Virus record (IMG/VR): IMGVR_UViG_3300031963_000971
Coordinates: 1-22,988 of that record
Length of the DNA stretch: 22,988 bases
Strand: one strand, 5' to 3'
DNA from: a virus
The notes under the pieces are model-generated. The model saw nothing but the letters and a program-made list of their open reading frames with translations, did not search any database and was not told the origin of the DNA. Position numbers and translations under genes: made by a program. Below, piece after piece: positions 7,677 to 16,059 of this stretch. The stretch's first letter is position 1. The number at the start of each line of letters is the position of its first letter.

Positions 7677-7680
7677 CTTA

Positions 7681-10600
7681 TTATTCTATTCCCAAAAATC
7701 CGCCACCACCAAACGTAATATTTTCCGTAGATGGTATGTTGTTATTGGTATCCGTTGCTCTCATTGTGTATTCTCCAGACGGACCCACCTTAAACGGAGG
7801 ACACGGTGACCACGGACATCCAGGTGGTGGTATTTCGTCAGTACCTTTTGTGCCTAGGTAATTCTTCCGTTTTAACCCTATGTTATTTTCTCTACTAAAT
7901 TTATAATGACGAGGTAAATATCCTAATGGTATTGAATTAGCAGGTTCGTACGCAAAGTAATGTATTTGAACTTGGGTATTTATATCCGTTCCCGTGATAT
8001 TATCTATTACATAGTAAACCGTTGAATTTATAGTTTGTATTAGTGTGTATGGGAACACATCGGATATTCCGTCTAATTCAGCATCAAACAGTACACCAGA
8101 ATTTATTGCGGGGGCCTGTGCGAAACTTCTACCTGAATCTTGTGAAACTGATGTTGCGTCTCTGTACAACCGTATTCTAAGTCCAGCCGGACCAGTAATA
8201 CCTAATATAGACGCAATATTTGCTATATTAATTGTACCGATAACTGATGAGTTTGCTAAGTACGTGGTTGTAGAAATAGTACTGGTTTGTCTTGCAATCT
8301 CCGGTAAAGTTGCTGGGTCCAGTAACGTAATTTTTGCATACAGTCTGTCAATCGTAGATGATAGTTCTGTATCCAGTTTTACCAAGTATGGTGTTTTATA
8401 TAATGTATAAATATCATACGAATAAATTCCATTACTCTTGTGAAAGTATGTTGTTGTCCCAACATCTGAGAAATCTGCCCGTGGTGGAATAACATACAAT
8501 GGTCCTAGTGTATTATCTTCGCTTGGTATTCTTGCGGGGATGGACCCCGAACTTGGTATTCCAACGAATGCGTTTCTTGGATATGGCGAATTTAAGTGCT
8601 CTAATGGTTTTGCATAAAGTCTCGGGGCTTCCAAATAATTGAAACTGCTACCTTCGTTAAATATTGAAGAAGTTACTAACCCTCCGTCGTTTACTAACAT
8701 TGATGAAGTGTTAAGGTATTGTAATACCCGACGATGTGATGGCAGTAAAGAGGATTTAGTACTTGGTATAACTCGGATTTCCCCGGTCATGTCCAGCGTA
8801 CCAGATAATGGTAATGTATCAGACGTTACCGTTCTCTGTGCTGCTATATCATATGTTACACTGAACGGGTATGCCCCCATATCAATTGAACCAGAGCCCG
8901 AAATGTATGATGCTAATTCTTTTGTTTCTGTTCCATCTACTTTAGTGGAACGAAGTAAATAAGTTTTATTTCTATTGATGATAGGAGATTCAATTACGAT
9001 ACCTTCTATTAGTTTGGTTCTTGCCGGGACCGATGCCTTTGCTATCTCCGTCGGCGATTGTATTAAGTTTTGGAAAAATCTTATATATTGATTTGGATTT
9101 ACCGTTTTATTGAAATACTCTTTAAACTTGTAATTTATTTCATTCAAATTAGTATATTGCGTATTTTCAATATAACGTGGACTCCCGATTATATTATTTA
9201 TATCAATAGTACCCATAGACCTCATAATAGTTTGATTTATAAAGTCAGTAGGAGATACTGCAAACGATACTACATTTTTACCTTGTGTATATATCTTTTC
9301 ATTATTTGATTTGATACTAAATGCTTTATGTAATAATTTAGACCCACTTGTGTCTACGAATCTATAGTCAAACGTCGGAGGTGGTGCAACGTGTACCTTT
9401 TTGTCGGTGTAGATAGTGGTACCTACCAGTGGAGTAAACTGCTTAATAGTTCTGCTTAGTCTACGATACGACGATGTTAAAAATCCTGTTGCTGGCAGAT
9501 TTGAAACTATAGAAATATTACTGTATGGACTTTCATTATATGCTGACTGTGTTATTGATGAGTATGGCTGACTAAAGGATAAATTTACATAAAGATTATT
9601 ATATGAGGATGTATACGTTGCTCCGTAATAAGCAGCCGGGTCGTATACTCGTTGTAAGAAATTTTCACTTGATATATTTTCTCCCCAAACTTGTACTTCG
9701 TCTACTATACCATCAAAATCACTAAGTTTAATTGAACTAGCGGAAATACTTGCACTAACATTAAATTCGTGTATTGACCAGTAATTTCCGGTTCTGGGGT
9801 TAACAATACGTAACCGTAGTTGTGAAGCTAATGTTGGACTTGCAAAACTATAACTTGTAATTGTTGACCCAGAAATTACATCTATCGGTGTCCACGTTGT
9901 TCCATCCAAAGAAGAAGATATACTAAATGTTCCTGGATAGTCATTCGGTGTGCCCGTAGTATCCATTGTAAATGAAACTAATGTTAATTGCTGATTAAAA
10001 TTTACAGAATATATAAGTCCTGCGGATTGGAACTGATTGGTGTCCCATCTTGTACCAGCATTTCCATCAATACTGCTTGAAAAGAACGCTATGCTTGTGT
10101 TTAACGCGCCTGCGGTCCATGAACTTCTTGGAGCTACAGCATTAATTGAACTTGATGCCGGGCCACCGCCTATGTATAAAAATTGGGTTGAATTCCACTG
10201 AGATGATAAATTTACCGACATAGATTCTTCAAAAAGAATCTGGTCACCATCAGTCTGTACTATAGTCAAATCACCCGACTGACTTCGTAACATTATGTTA
10301 GTATAATCATCACTAAACAGTGGAAAATAACTACTGGTTGCTACTATAGTTCTATTTGACCCACTTACTACGTGGATTCTACCATATTCCAACTTGTTGG
10401 CGGTATTTACTCCAAAGATATTATTTATGGAGCTTGTCAAATAATATGTTCTACTGGATGCGGAAGGGTGCGGTACTATATCAATTGCCCATCGTGTGTC
10501 TCCTACTGCAATTGAACTACTTTTCCGTGTTGTGGGAATAAATCGCATCTGTATGGTTGATGCAGTAATTGATGAAGAAACAAATGGAAGTCTGATATGA

Positions 10601-13047
10601 TTATTTAAAGACGAACTAAATTGAAGTCCGTAAGTAAGTTCATCGGATTGTATATAGTTACCGGCATCTGCATAAGAAGTTTCTTTTACCTGTAAGATTG
10701 GCGAATTTATACCGTATAGATTCAATATTGTATCAGTTGAACTTTTTGACCCCTTTATCTTATTCAAGAAAATCATACTATGTAAGAAACGTTTCCATGT
10801 CTCGGCAACCATAGAACGTCCATCACCATCAGACGATGCTAATACAAACTGCTGTAATCTATCCAATCCATATGCGTTTGGTAAGTTCAATCCAAACGAT
10901 TTTGCAACTTCATATACTTGGTCCATCGTCAATTCATCTGTTGGCGATGGATTTGTAGAATATATATTTGGGAACTGGTCTATGTATACTTTTATATTAT
11001 CAAATACGTGACCCACCATTTCAACCAAATCTATAAATTCTTGTGAGTCCGTATCTTCTTGAAGATAGATAGGTAACTGTGACGACAGTTTATTCGGATT
11101 AAATTCATCATATCGTTCTGCTATAGCAGATTGTATCGGATACCACGAATTAGACACCACGGGATGTGATGGACTATATGGTTTATTGTTTGCATCTTTT
11201 GGCCAAGACCCTGTTGCATTATATTCTGTTCCTTCATCGGAGTAGTAAGCACTACCAGAATATGCAATTGCTGACCCAGACTCAAAGTACAAAAATTGCT
11301 CATACGGGTCAAAATTTCTAATGATATTTTCTTTTTCTAAAGCTTTAAGTGATGCGCCTGTATTTTCACTTGTTGTACTTCCGCTAGAAAGTATATCTAG
11401 TTCTTGTATTTTTATTAATTTTTGTGAGAATGTTTCTAATCGTTTTAGTGCCGACCCAAAACTAACGAAATTTTTATAGTCAGAAAAATCTATATTAAGT
11501 TCCGATGATTTGAAATCTGCTGTTAACCATTTACGGAATACTTTATCTTCGTATGTTATTACACTATTAGACAGTTCTCCTTGGAATCCAGTTAATAGTT
11601 GTAAATTTGTTAGCGTTGCATTATTAACACTTGCTCCAGTGGTACCAAATTTGTTCGGTGCGGCCATCGGCCGTAAGTATAATGTATTGTCTTGTTCTGG
11701 ACCTAACTGGAATTCAACTGTATCTATAACAGATTTTGCTACTTCTCTACTGATGTATGCAGGAGAATTTATACCTATGGTGGTTTCTAAACTAGTTAAT
11801 AATTTAAATTGTACTTTGTTTTTTGTTTCATCCGAGGGACTTATTCTCCAAGATTGTGCTACATATTGTCTATCATCACCAAAGTTCAATATTGTTTTAA
11901 ATTCTCTTGTTTCATCAAAAAATGTCAATACTTTTTCTTCTATTACATTTCTTGCCGTAGTCTTAATTGCATCAAACAGACCAACGGTTGCGGTTGACAG
12001 AGAAACTCGTAGTGGTACAGTTATTGTTGCTGTTTCTAGGTCAGGTGTTCTTGAAAGGGATGAATCTTGTAATTCTAATGCGTTATCAATAAGTGTAATA
12101 TAATTTTGAAGATATATAACTGCATTAACATATGTACGTTCGTTTAAATCTGCGCCCGTGTTAACAAATGTAAATGGAAAATGTCTTGCAAGTGCATCCT
12201 TACTTATCCATTTTTCAGCATTACCATTGCCTCCAGGACCAGGATGACTTGATGGTGTTGTTGCAGTTCCATTTGGATTAGATGTACAAAATAGTGCATC
12301 TGCTAAGCATTCACGGACAAGTAGTGCAATTGCTTGTTGTGTGGGTACCTGTTTACTTTTCGTTGCAAGGTCAATCTCGTTTCTAGAATCGTATAAACGT
12401 TCTATTGACCGACGTGTTGGTGAATTTTGAATTGCTTGTGCAGTAATATTAGGAAAATCTGCACGAGTCATCTTCCATGGCGCAGCATTATCTTCTCTAC
12501 CTTCTTGTCTACGTTGTGCAGCAAGTTTTATTCCTGCAAGGACGACTGCTGCAAGTCCTGCGTATCTTGCTATAAGTTTTGCTGCTGCAGACGTTGTGAA
12601 TGAGAGTAATCCACCACCACCTGCGGCCGTCGTGCCACCGGAAGTTATTGCAAAGTTTAAAGAAGAATTAAATGCTACGGCCCCAGTTGCACCAAACCCT
12701 GCGGCACCAACTACACCAGCAGTTGTTAAATTTTCAAAATTGTTGTTTGCTACAATTCGTTGGGCTTCCAGTTGTAAATCATTTATATATTTCTCAACTT
12801 TGTCAATTTTAACAGCGCCGTCACCAAAAAACCGTGGGTCAGTGAAACTATCCAGTACTATTTGTAACTTTCTTTTCTTTTCTCGTAAATCTGCAGCAGT
12901 GTAATATAATTCTGCTACTTTGAGTTCCTGTTGTTCTGATGGACTCAATGTAGAAGTAGTTCCTAACCCGTATTCAAATCCTTTTGCATTTTGGGTTATT
13001 GCTCTGTAACTTTCATTCAGTTGATTTACGAATATTCTATGACTCAT
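7681..13047 (-). CDS. Giant baseplate/tail protein with LamG-like domain interrupted by an F5/8 type C-like domain
   Basis: 1788 residues; gp7 candidate by position after gp6 (T4 gp7 is 1032 residues). N-terminal helix (36-104) precedes a Gly/Ala-rich hydrophobic stretch (about 107-177). A helical core around 640-790 (AERYDEFNP, LPIYLQED, FLNKIKGSKSS) looks like a tail/wedge scaffold. Residues about 800-960 and 1100-1138 fit a LamG-like jelly roll, ending in FDGIVDEVQVWG...FLQRVYDP. Between them lies an F5/8 type C (discoidin)-like domain (about 970-1100): DGNAGTRWDT, SFTMDTTG, SISSSLDGTTWTPI, LRLRIVN and YWSIHEFNVS. Both domain types bind glycans or cell surfaces in known proteins. The C-terminus has a PPPGCPWSPCPPF segment. 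Ribosome site is weak (GAGA). The gp7 identity is tentative; the tail-protein call is firm. Confidence 0.82.
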   Translation of the reverse strand: MSHRIFVNQLNESYRAITQNAKGFEYGLGTTSTLSPSEQQELKVAELYYTAADLREKKRKLQIVLDSFTDPRFFGDGAVKIDKVEKYINDLQLEAQRIVANNNFENLTTAGVVGAAGFGATGAVAFNSSLNFAITSGGTTAAGGGGLLSFTTSAAAKLIARYAGLAAVVLAGIKLAAQRRQEGREDNAAPWKMTRADFPNITAQAIQNSPTRRSIERLYDSRNEIDLATKSKQVPTQQAIALLVRECLADALFCTSNPNGTATTPSSHPGPGGNGNAEKWISKDALARHFPFTFVNTGADLNERTYVNAVIYLQNYITLIDNALELQDSSLSRTPDLETATITVPLRVSLSTATVGLFDAIKTTARNVIEEKVLTFFDETREFKTILNFGDDRQYVAQSWRISPSDETKNKVQFKLLTSLETTIGINSPAYISREVAKSVIDTVEFQLGPEQDNTLYLRPMAAPNKFGTTGASVNNATLTNLQLLTGFQGELSNSVITYEDKVFRKWLTADFKSSELNIDFSDYKNFVSFGSALKRLETFSQKLIKIQELDILSSGSTTSENTGASLKALEKENIIRNFDPYEQFLYFESGSAIAYSGSAYYSDEGTEYNATGSWPKDANNKPYSPSHPVVSNSWYPIQSAIAERYDEFNPNKLSSQLPIYLQEDTDSQEFIDLVEMVGHVFDNIKVYIDQFPNIYSTNPSPTDELTMDQVYEVAKSFGLNLPNAYGLDRLQQFVLASSDGDGRSMVAETWKRFLHSMIFLNKIKGSKSSTDTILNLYGINSPILQVKETSYADAGNYIQSDELTYGLQFSSSLNNHIRLPFVSSSITASTIQMRFIPTTRKSSSIAVGDTRWAIDIVPHPSASSRTYYLTSSINNIFGVNTANKLEYGRIHVVSGSNRTIVATSSYFPLFSDDYTNIMLRSQSGDLTIVQTDGDQILFEESMSVNLSSQWNSTQFLYIGGGPASSSINAVAPRSSWTAGALNTSIAFFSSSIDGNAGTRWDTNQFQSAGLIYSVNFNQQLTLVSFTMDTTGTPNDYPGTFSISSSLDGTTWTPIDVISGSTITSYSFASPTLASQLRLRIVNPRTGNYWSIHEFNVSASISASSIKLSDFDGIVDEVQVWGENISSENFLQRVYDPAAYYGATYTSSYNNLYVNLSFSQPYSSITQSAYNESPYSNISIVSNLPATGFLTSSYRRLSRTIKQFTPLVGTTIYTDKKVHVAPPPTFDYRFVDTSGSKLLHKAFSIKSNNEKIYTQGKNVVSFAVSPTDFINQTIMRSMGTIDINNIIGSPRYIENTQYTNLNEINYKFKEYFNKTVNPNQYIRFFQNLIQSPTEIAKASVPARTKLIEGIVIESPIINRNKTYLLRSTKVDGTETKELASYISGSGSIDMGAYPFSVTYDIAAQRTVTSDTLPLSGTLDMTGEIRVIPSTKSSLLPSHRRVLQYLNTSSMLVNDGGLVTSSIFNEGSSFNYLEAPRLYAKPLEHLNSPYPRNAFVGIPSSGSIPARIPSEDNTLGPLYVIPPRADFSDVGTTTYFHKSNGIYSYDIYTLYKTPYLVKLDTELSSTIDRLYAKITLLDPATLPEIARQTSTISTTTYLANSSVIGTINIANIASILGITGPAGLRIRLYRDATSVSQDSGRSFAQAPAINSGVLFDAELDGISDVFPYTLIQTINSTVYYVIDNITGTDINTQVQIHYFAYEPANSIPLGYLPRHYKFSRENNIGLKRKNYLGTKGTDEIPPPGCPWSPCPPFKVGPSGEYTMRATDTNNNIPSTENITFGGGGFLGIE

Positions 13048-13059
13048 ATTTACGTCTCA

Positions 13060-13854
13060 TTAAAGTCCAGTTTTACCATCACTACATACTCCACCTGCAC
13101 AATAACTACATTCGCCAGAGCAATCTTCGTCCGTTGTACACTGTTTACCACATGAACCTATATTAGACGGTGTTTTACCAGGAGTTATTGTTGTACTAAC
13201 CGTAACTGTAGTTTGTGCTGTTTTTCCATTTGCGTCATATAAAATCCGTGTTGTACCTGGTGATATTCCTCTCACTCTACGTCTATCTAAACTATCTACA
13301 TTTGTGCTTTCGTATGTTAGTTGAGCAATACTCATGTTTTCTATTTTCCACTCTACTTGACCACCATCTTCTTCATTTCCTGTTACATCGTATGTTTTTA
13401 TAGTTACCACTTGTGTTTCACCAATATTTAAATTAATATCTGTCGGAGCTATTATTATATTCTGTGGTTTACCTTGTGTTGTTTCTGGTACCACAATTAG
13501 TCTACTACCCGAAGTTAAATTAAATGTTATTGATGGATATATTACAGTTTCAGGTCGTGATTCTATGTCAGGTGGTAAATCCAACTTAACATATACCAAT
13601 TGACTAGAAGATGGCTGTAAAACTACGTTACCACTTGGATATCGTAAATCTTTATTTGTTTGTGGGTCTACAATACGTAACCAACTATCTGTAGTAGTCA
13701 TATCAACAGTCATAGCTAGTGTATCATCCAAATTTGTCAACAACATAGGAATGTTGGTAACTGTGGCCGTATTAAAGTTATAGTTTCTTACGTAGTCTAT
13801 ACTACTGGTAGTAAGATTATATACGAACTTTTCTCGAATATTATATACACTCAT
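13060..13854 (-). CDS. Ig-like structural protein with a six-cysteine knottin-like C-terminus
   Basis: 264 residues. Residues 1-125 are strand-rich with no known match. Residues about 130-220 look like a bacterial Ig-like (BIG2-type) domain: IIIAPTDINLNIGETQVVTIKTYD, later RVRGISPGTTRILYDANG and TVTVSTT. The last 30 residues hold six cysteines (235, 239, 245, 249, 252, 257) with spacing C-x3-C-x5-C-x3-C-x2-C-x4-C and a TDEDCSGEC core; the rest of the protein has no cysteine. This looks like a small disulfide-knot module, unusual for a phage assembled in the reducing cytoplasm. It may be an exposed host-contact tip. Start is within an ATGA overlap. The gene lies just upstream of the giant tail protein. 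Confidence 0.78.
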   Translation of the reverse strand: MSVYNIREKFVYNLTTSSIDYVRNYNFNTATVTNIPMLLTNLDDTLAMTVDMTTTDSWLRIVDPQTNKDLRYPSGNVVLQPSSSQLVYVKLDLPPDIESRPETVIYPSITFNLTSGSRLIVVPETTQGKPQNIIIAPTDINLNIGETQVVTIKTYDVTGNEEDGGQVEWKIENMSIAQLTYESTNVDSLDRRRVRGISPGTTRILYDANGKTAQTTVTVSTTITPGKTPSNIGSCGKQCTTDEDCSGECSYCAGGVCSDGKTGL

Positions 13855-14723
13855 ATGATATTATATCTGTATTTTTCTGGTGTGGTTTCTGCTTCGTAAT
13901 ATACATCGTCAAACCCTTGGTCTAGTGCATCGTTTACGATAGATAGTAGCGTTTCTTTGTCTATAAACGTGTTTCCCTCCTGTAAATACTCCGTCACCTT
14001 TTCCACTGCTAATGGATATGCAATGTCTAGTACGGTTTGTGCAACGGTGTATACTCCGGGTCGTTCATTTTCATCAACATCAAATCCATATTTATTTATC
14101 AAGTTTACAGCCGTTGTACCTAATGTGGATTGTATTGACTCTGTATCAATTTTTGCAGGACTTGTTGGTGGTAATTCGTCCTCAATTGGTTGATTAAATA
14201 TTTGCTTTAAAACTTTATCAATCCAATCATCTGTAATTTTTGGAGTGACTAAATTAAGCATTTTTTGTTTCTGTGCTGTATCAGTTATAAGTAATTCTAC
14301 TTCCGTGCGTGATGGAGAAATTCTACTTACTTTTAAAACTGGTTCTTCAGCGGAACCCAATTCATTAACTAAGAAGGATAGTGTTAATGAAAATGTACCT
14401 ATAGGAAACGTATCGTCACGAAATTTTGTAAAATCAATTATAACAAATTTTCTTTGAGAACCATCTTCATATTGTAATGTCTTGGTGACAAATGTAGATG
14501 GTTCTATATTATTTAAATTTCTATAAAAAATTAGTGTATTATCAACCAAACTATACAACCCAAGTTCAACAGTAGCATTCAATAAGTTATTTGGAAATTC
14601 TGCCGGAACTTCCATATCTATTAACGCATCCTGAGGAGTCTCTACTATTCTGGATACGGAAAATCTTATGAAACTTTGTTGGGCTTCGGTTATGTCAGTT
14701 TTATAATTATTTTGATTTGCCAT
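13851..14723 (-). CDS. Virion structural protein, family not recognised (gp8-like position)
   Basis: 290 residues, sharing one base with the previous stop codon. The first 150 residues are beta-rich, with NLLNATVELGLYSLVDNTLIF and FPIGTFSLTLSFLVNEL. KVSRISPSRTEVEL (about 145-158) resembles phrases I recall from structural proteins of marine T4-like phages. The remainder (170-290) is more helical, with VLKQIFNQPIEDELPPTSPAK and an acidic C-terminal helical region. It lies between gp6 and the giant tail protein, where T4 carries genes 7-10, so a wedge role such as gp8 is possible but not shown by sequence. ATGA overlap couples it to the Ig-like/cysteine-rich gene. Confidence 0.72.
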   Translation of the reverse strand: MANQNNYKTDITEAQQSFIRFSVSRIVETPQDALIDMEVPAEFPNNLLNATVELGLYSLVDNTLIFYRNLNNIEPSTFVTKTLQYEDGSQRKFVIIDFTKFRDDTFPIGTFSLTLSFLVNELGSAEEPVLKVSRISPSRTEVELLITDTAQKQKMLNLVTPKITDDWIDKVLKQIFNQPIEDELPPTSPAKIDTESIQSTLGTTAVNLINKYGFDVDENERPGVYTVAQTVLDIAYPLAVEKVTEYLQEGNTFIDKETLLSIVNDALDQGFDDVYYEAETTPEKYRYNII

Positions 14724-15013
14724 TATGTAAGTTCGTTAAAATTTTTATTAACTGTGTTCAGCCACTCATCATACTTAATTTTTTCTGTATATAATGGAGT
14801 GTAGTATGAGGTACCTGTAGTAGTTTCCGTCCCGTCATCTGCTATTGTAATTACTTGAAATGTACTTGAGTTTGCTACTTGTATTGCGTTTGATTGCGAC
14901 CCAAGTAGATTGAGTATATCTAAATTAGAAATTGTATAACTAATCTCAGTTTTTTCCGACACACTTTGTATATCCGGATTTTCTATACTTACTACTATTA
15001 TTTCATCTGTCAT
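14723..15013 (-). CDS. Small structural protein of unknown function
   Basis: 96 residues, started two bases after the DNRLRE-like gene's stop (TAACTATG). The N-terminal two-thirds look strand-rich (EIIVVSIENP, VQVITI-like stretch around residues 50-57). The last 20 residues (YTEKIKYDEWLNTVNKNFNEL) look like an amphipathic helix. No signal peptide or known motif. The next gene begins inside its stop (TAATG), so it is translated as part of the baseplate block. I do not recognise the family. Confidence 0.7.
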   Translation of the reverse strand: MTDEIIVVSIENPDIQSVSEKTEISYTISNLDILNLLGSQSNAIQVANSSTFQVITIADDGTETTTGTSYYTPLYTEKIKYDEWLNTVNKNFNELT

Positions 15014-15015
15014 AG

Positions 15016-16059
15016 TTAATTAACCTTAAATAAGGTGTCCGTACTTATTACTCTCGTGTAGTCTCCTAATATTACCTTGAACAACAATGTATAGTATCTG
15101 CCCGTATATAGTGAATTGGTATCCAGTACTATATAAGAACCGTTGGTGTCCGTATTTATTTTTGACGCATCATCAAATCCAACAATTGTTGTATTACTTT
15201 GTGTATCTACAATAGAATAATATGATGATGTTGGTAAATAATATTTATTTTTGTATCTGAGAGTACTATCAAATGATTTCAATGGAAATTGGTCACGAAC
15301 TACAAGAGATACTCTGGATACATCTCCTTTTGTATAAGCTTCCTTTAAGTTACTTGGAACGATTTTAACATCTAACGAAGATAATCCAGATAGACTTCCT
15401 GTATTGAATGTTTGATTATCCCAAGATATTTCTAGTGTAGGTTGATATATTGTGTGCGTTTGTGTTGAAAATACTTTAATATTTCCTTGATTAATTGAAC
15501 TGGTTTCGTCCGCTCGGGGGAACTGAACCGCCAATCCATAGAATGTATTTTGGATTGATTGACTAACATACGGCCTAACTATATTAGTTACATCAATACG
15601 TAAGTCTGGTAGTGGGTATGTACTCAATGATATACTACCCGAAACAGAACTGGTTATTAAGTCTCCACCGGCATTACTCCAGGATGTAAATCCATTCAAT
15701 CTTACCCAAGACACTCCATCTTCAACGTTTCTTGCATTTTGATATAGATATCCACTACCTTCTACCCAAGAACGAGATACCGGATACACCAATACTTCTT
15801 GGTTTCTTATTACGTTTGACGCATTTGCTATACGTAAATTCAAAAAATAATTTGCTGTTGGTGAAACACTTGCTGTTGTTGGTAAATCAAAATATAGTAA
15901 CGACCGTGCGGACCCACTTGCATATGCAGTTGAACTGGTAACATTTACATTTGCATTTATTAGTTTACCTATCTCTAGTATTTCATCCAACCCCGCATTA
16001 CTATTAGGATATGCCCTGTATATAGTAGCGTCTTTACTCGCCGTAAGAAATTTTTTCAT
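15016..16059 (-). CDS. DNRLRE-like structural protein, probable baseplate or fibre accessory
   Basis: 347 residues, ATGA-coupled to gp6. Residues 1-215 resemble a DNRLRE (jelly-roll) domain: DATIYRAYPNSNAG (10-23), ILEIGK, ARSLLYFDLP (51-60), NYFLNLRIANA (70-80), VYPVSRSWVEGSG (91-103) and a later TLEISW strand. These match the A-I----PN-N-G----L-VG, R-LL-FDL and V-R---SW-EG pattern of that family, which occurs in surface and adhesion proteins. The C-terminal part (about 225-347) is strand-rich and Ig-like. Its genomic position suggests a virion part attached to the wedge. Whether it is a fibre, a decoration or a baseplate arm cannot be decided from the sequence. Confidence 0.75.
   Translation of the reverse strand: MKKFLTASKDATIYRAYPNSNAGLDEILEIGKLINANVNVTSSTAYASGSARSLLYFDLPTTASVSPTANYFLNLRIANASNVIRNQEVLVYPVSRSWVEGSGYLYQNARNVEDGVSWVRLNGFTSWSNAGGDLITSSVSGSISLSTYPLPDLRIDVTNIVRPYVSQSIQNTFYGLAVQFPRADETSSINQGNIKVFSTQTHTIYQPTLEISWDNQTFNTGSLSGLSSLDVKIVPSNLKEAYTKGDVSRVSLVVRDQFPLKSFDSTLRYKNKYYLPTSSYYSIVDTQSNTTIVGFDDASKINTDTNGSYIVLDTNSLYTGRYYTLLFKVILGDYTRVISTDTLFKVN

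Noticed and set aside
7977-7984. TATAAATA boxes inside coding sequence (also 4579-4586, around 9190, 19329 and 19394, and plus-strand 8406-8413)
   Set aside because: They encode common Ile-Asn or similar codon pairs in AT-rich DNA and lie inside genes, so the 8-mer alone is not evidence of a promoter.
11510-12103. A 197-codon plus-strand open frame opposite the giant tail protein gene
   Set aside because: It lies wholly antisense to a convincing long gene, has no recognisable domain or ribosome-site support, and its composition is what the complement of Ser/Thr-rich coding sequence gives. The same applies to the other plus-strand frames, for example 12596-12904, 8045-8410 and 1741-2094.
15015-15036. 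Short palindromes GTTAATTAAC and ACCTTA-AA-TAAGGT at the end of the DNRLRE-like gene
   Set aside because: The stems are short or the loop is too small for a stable hairpin, and no second copy was seen; likely chance in AT-rich sequence.
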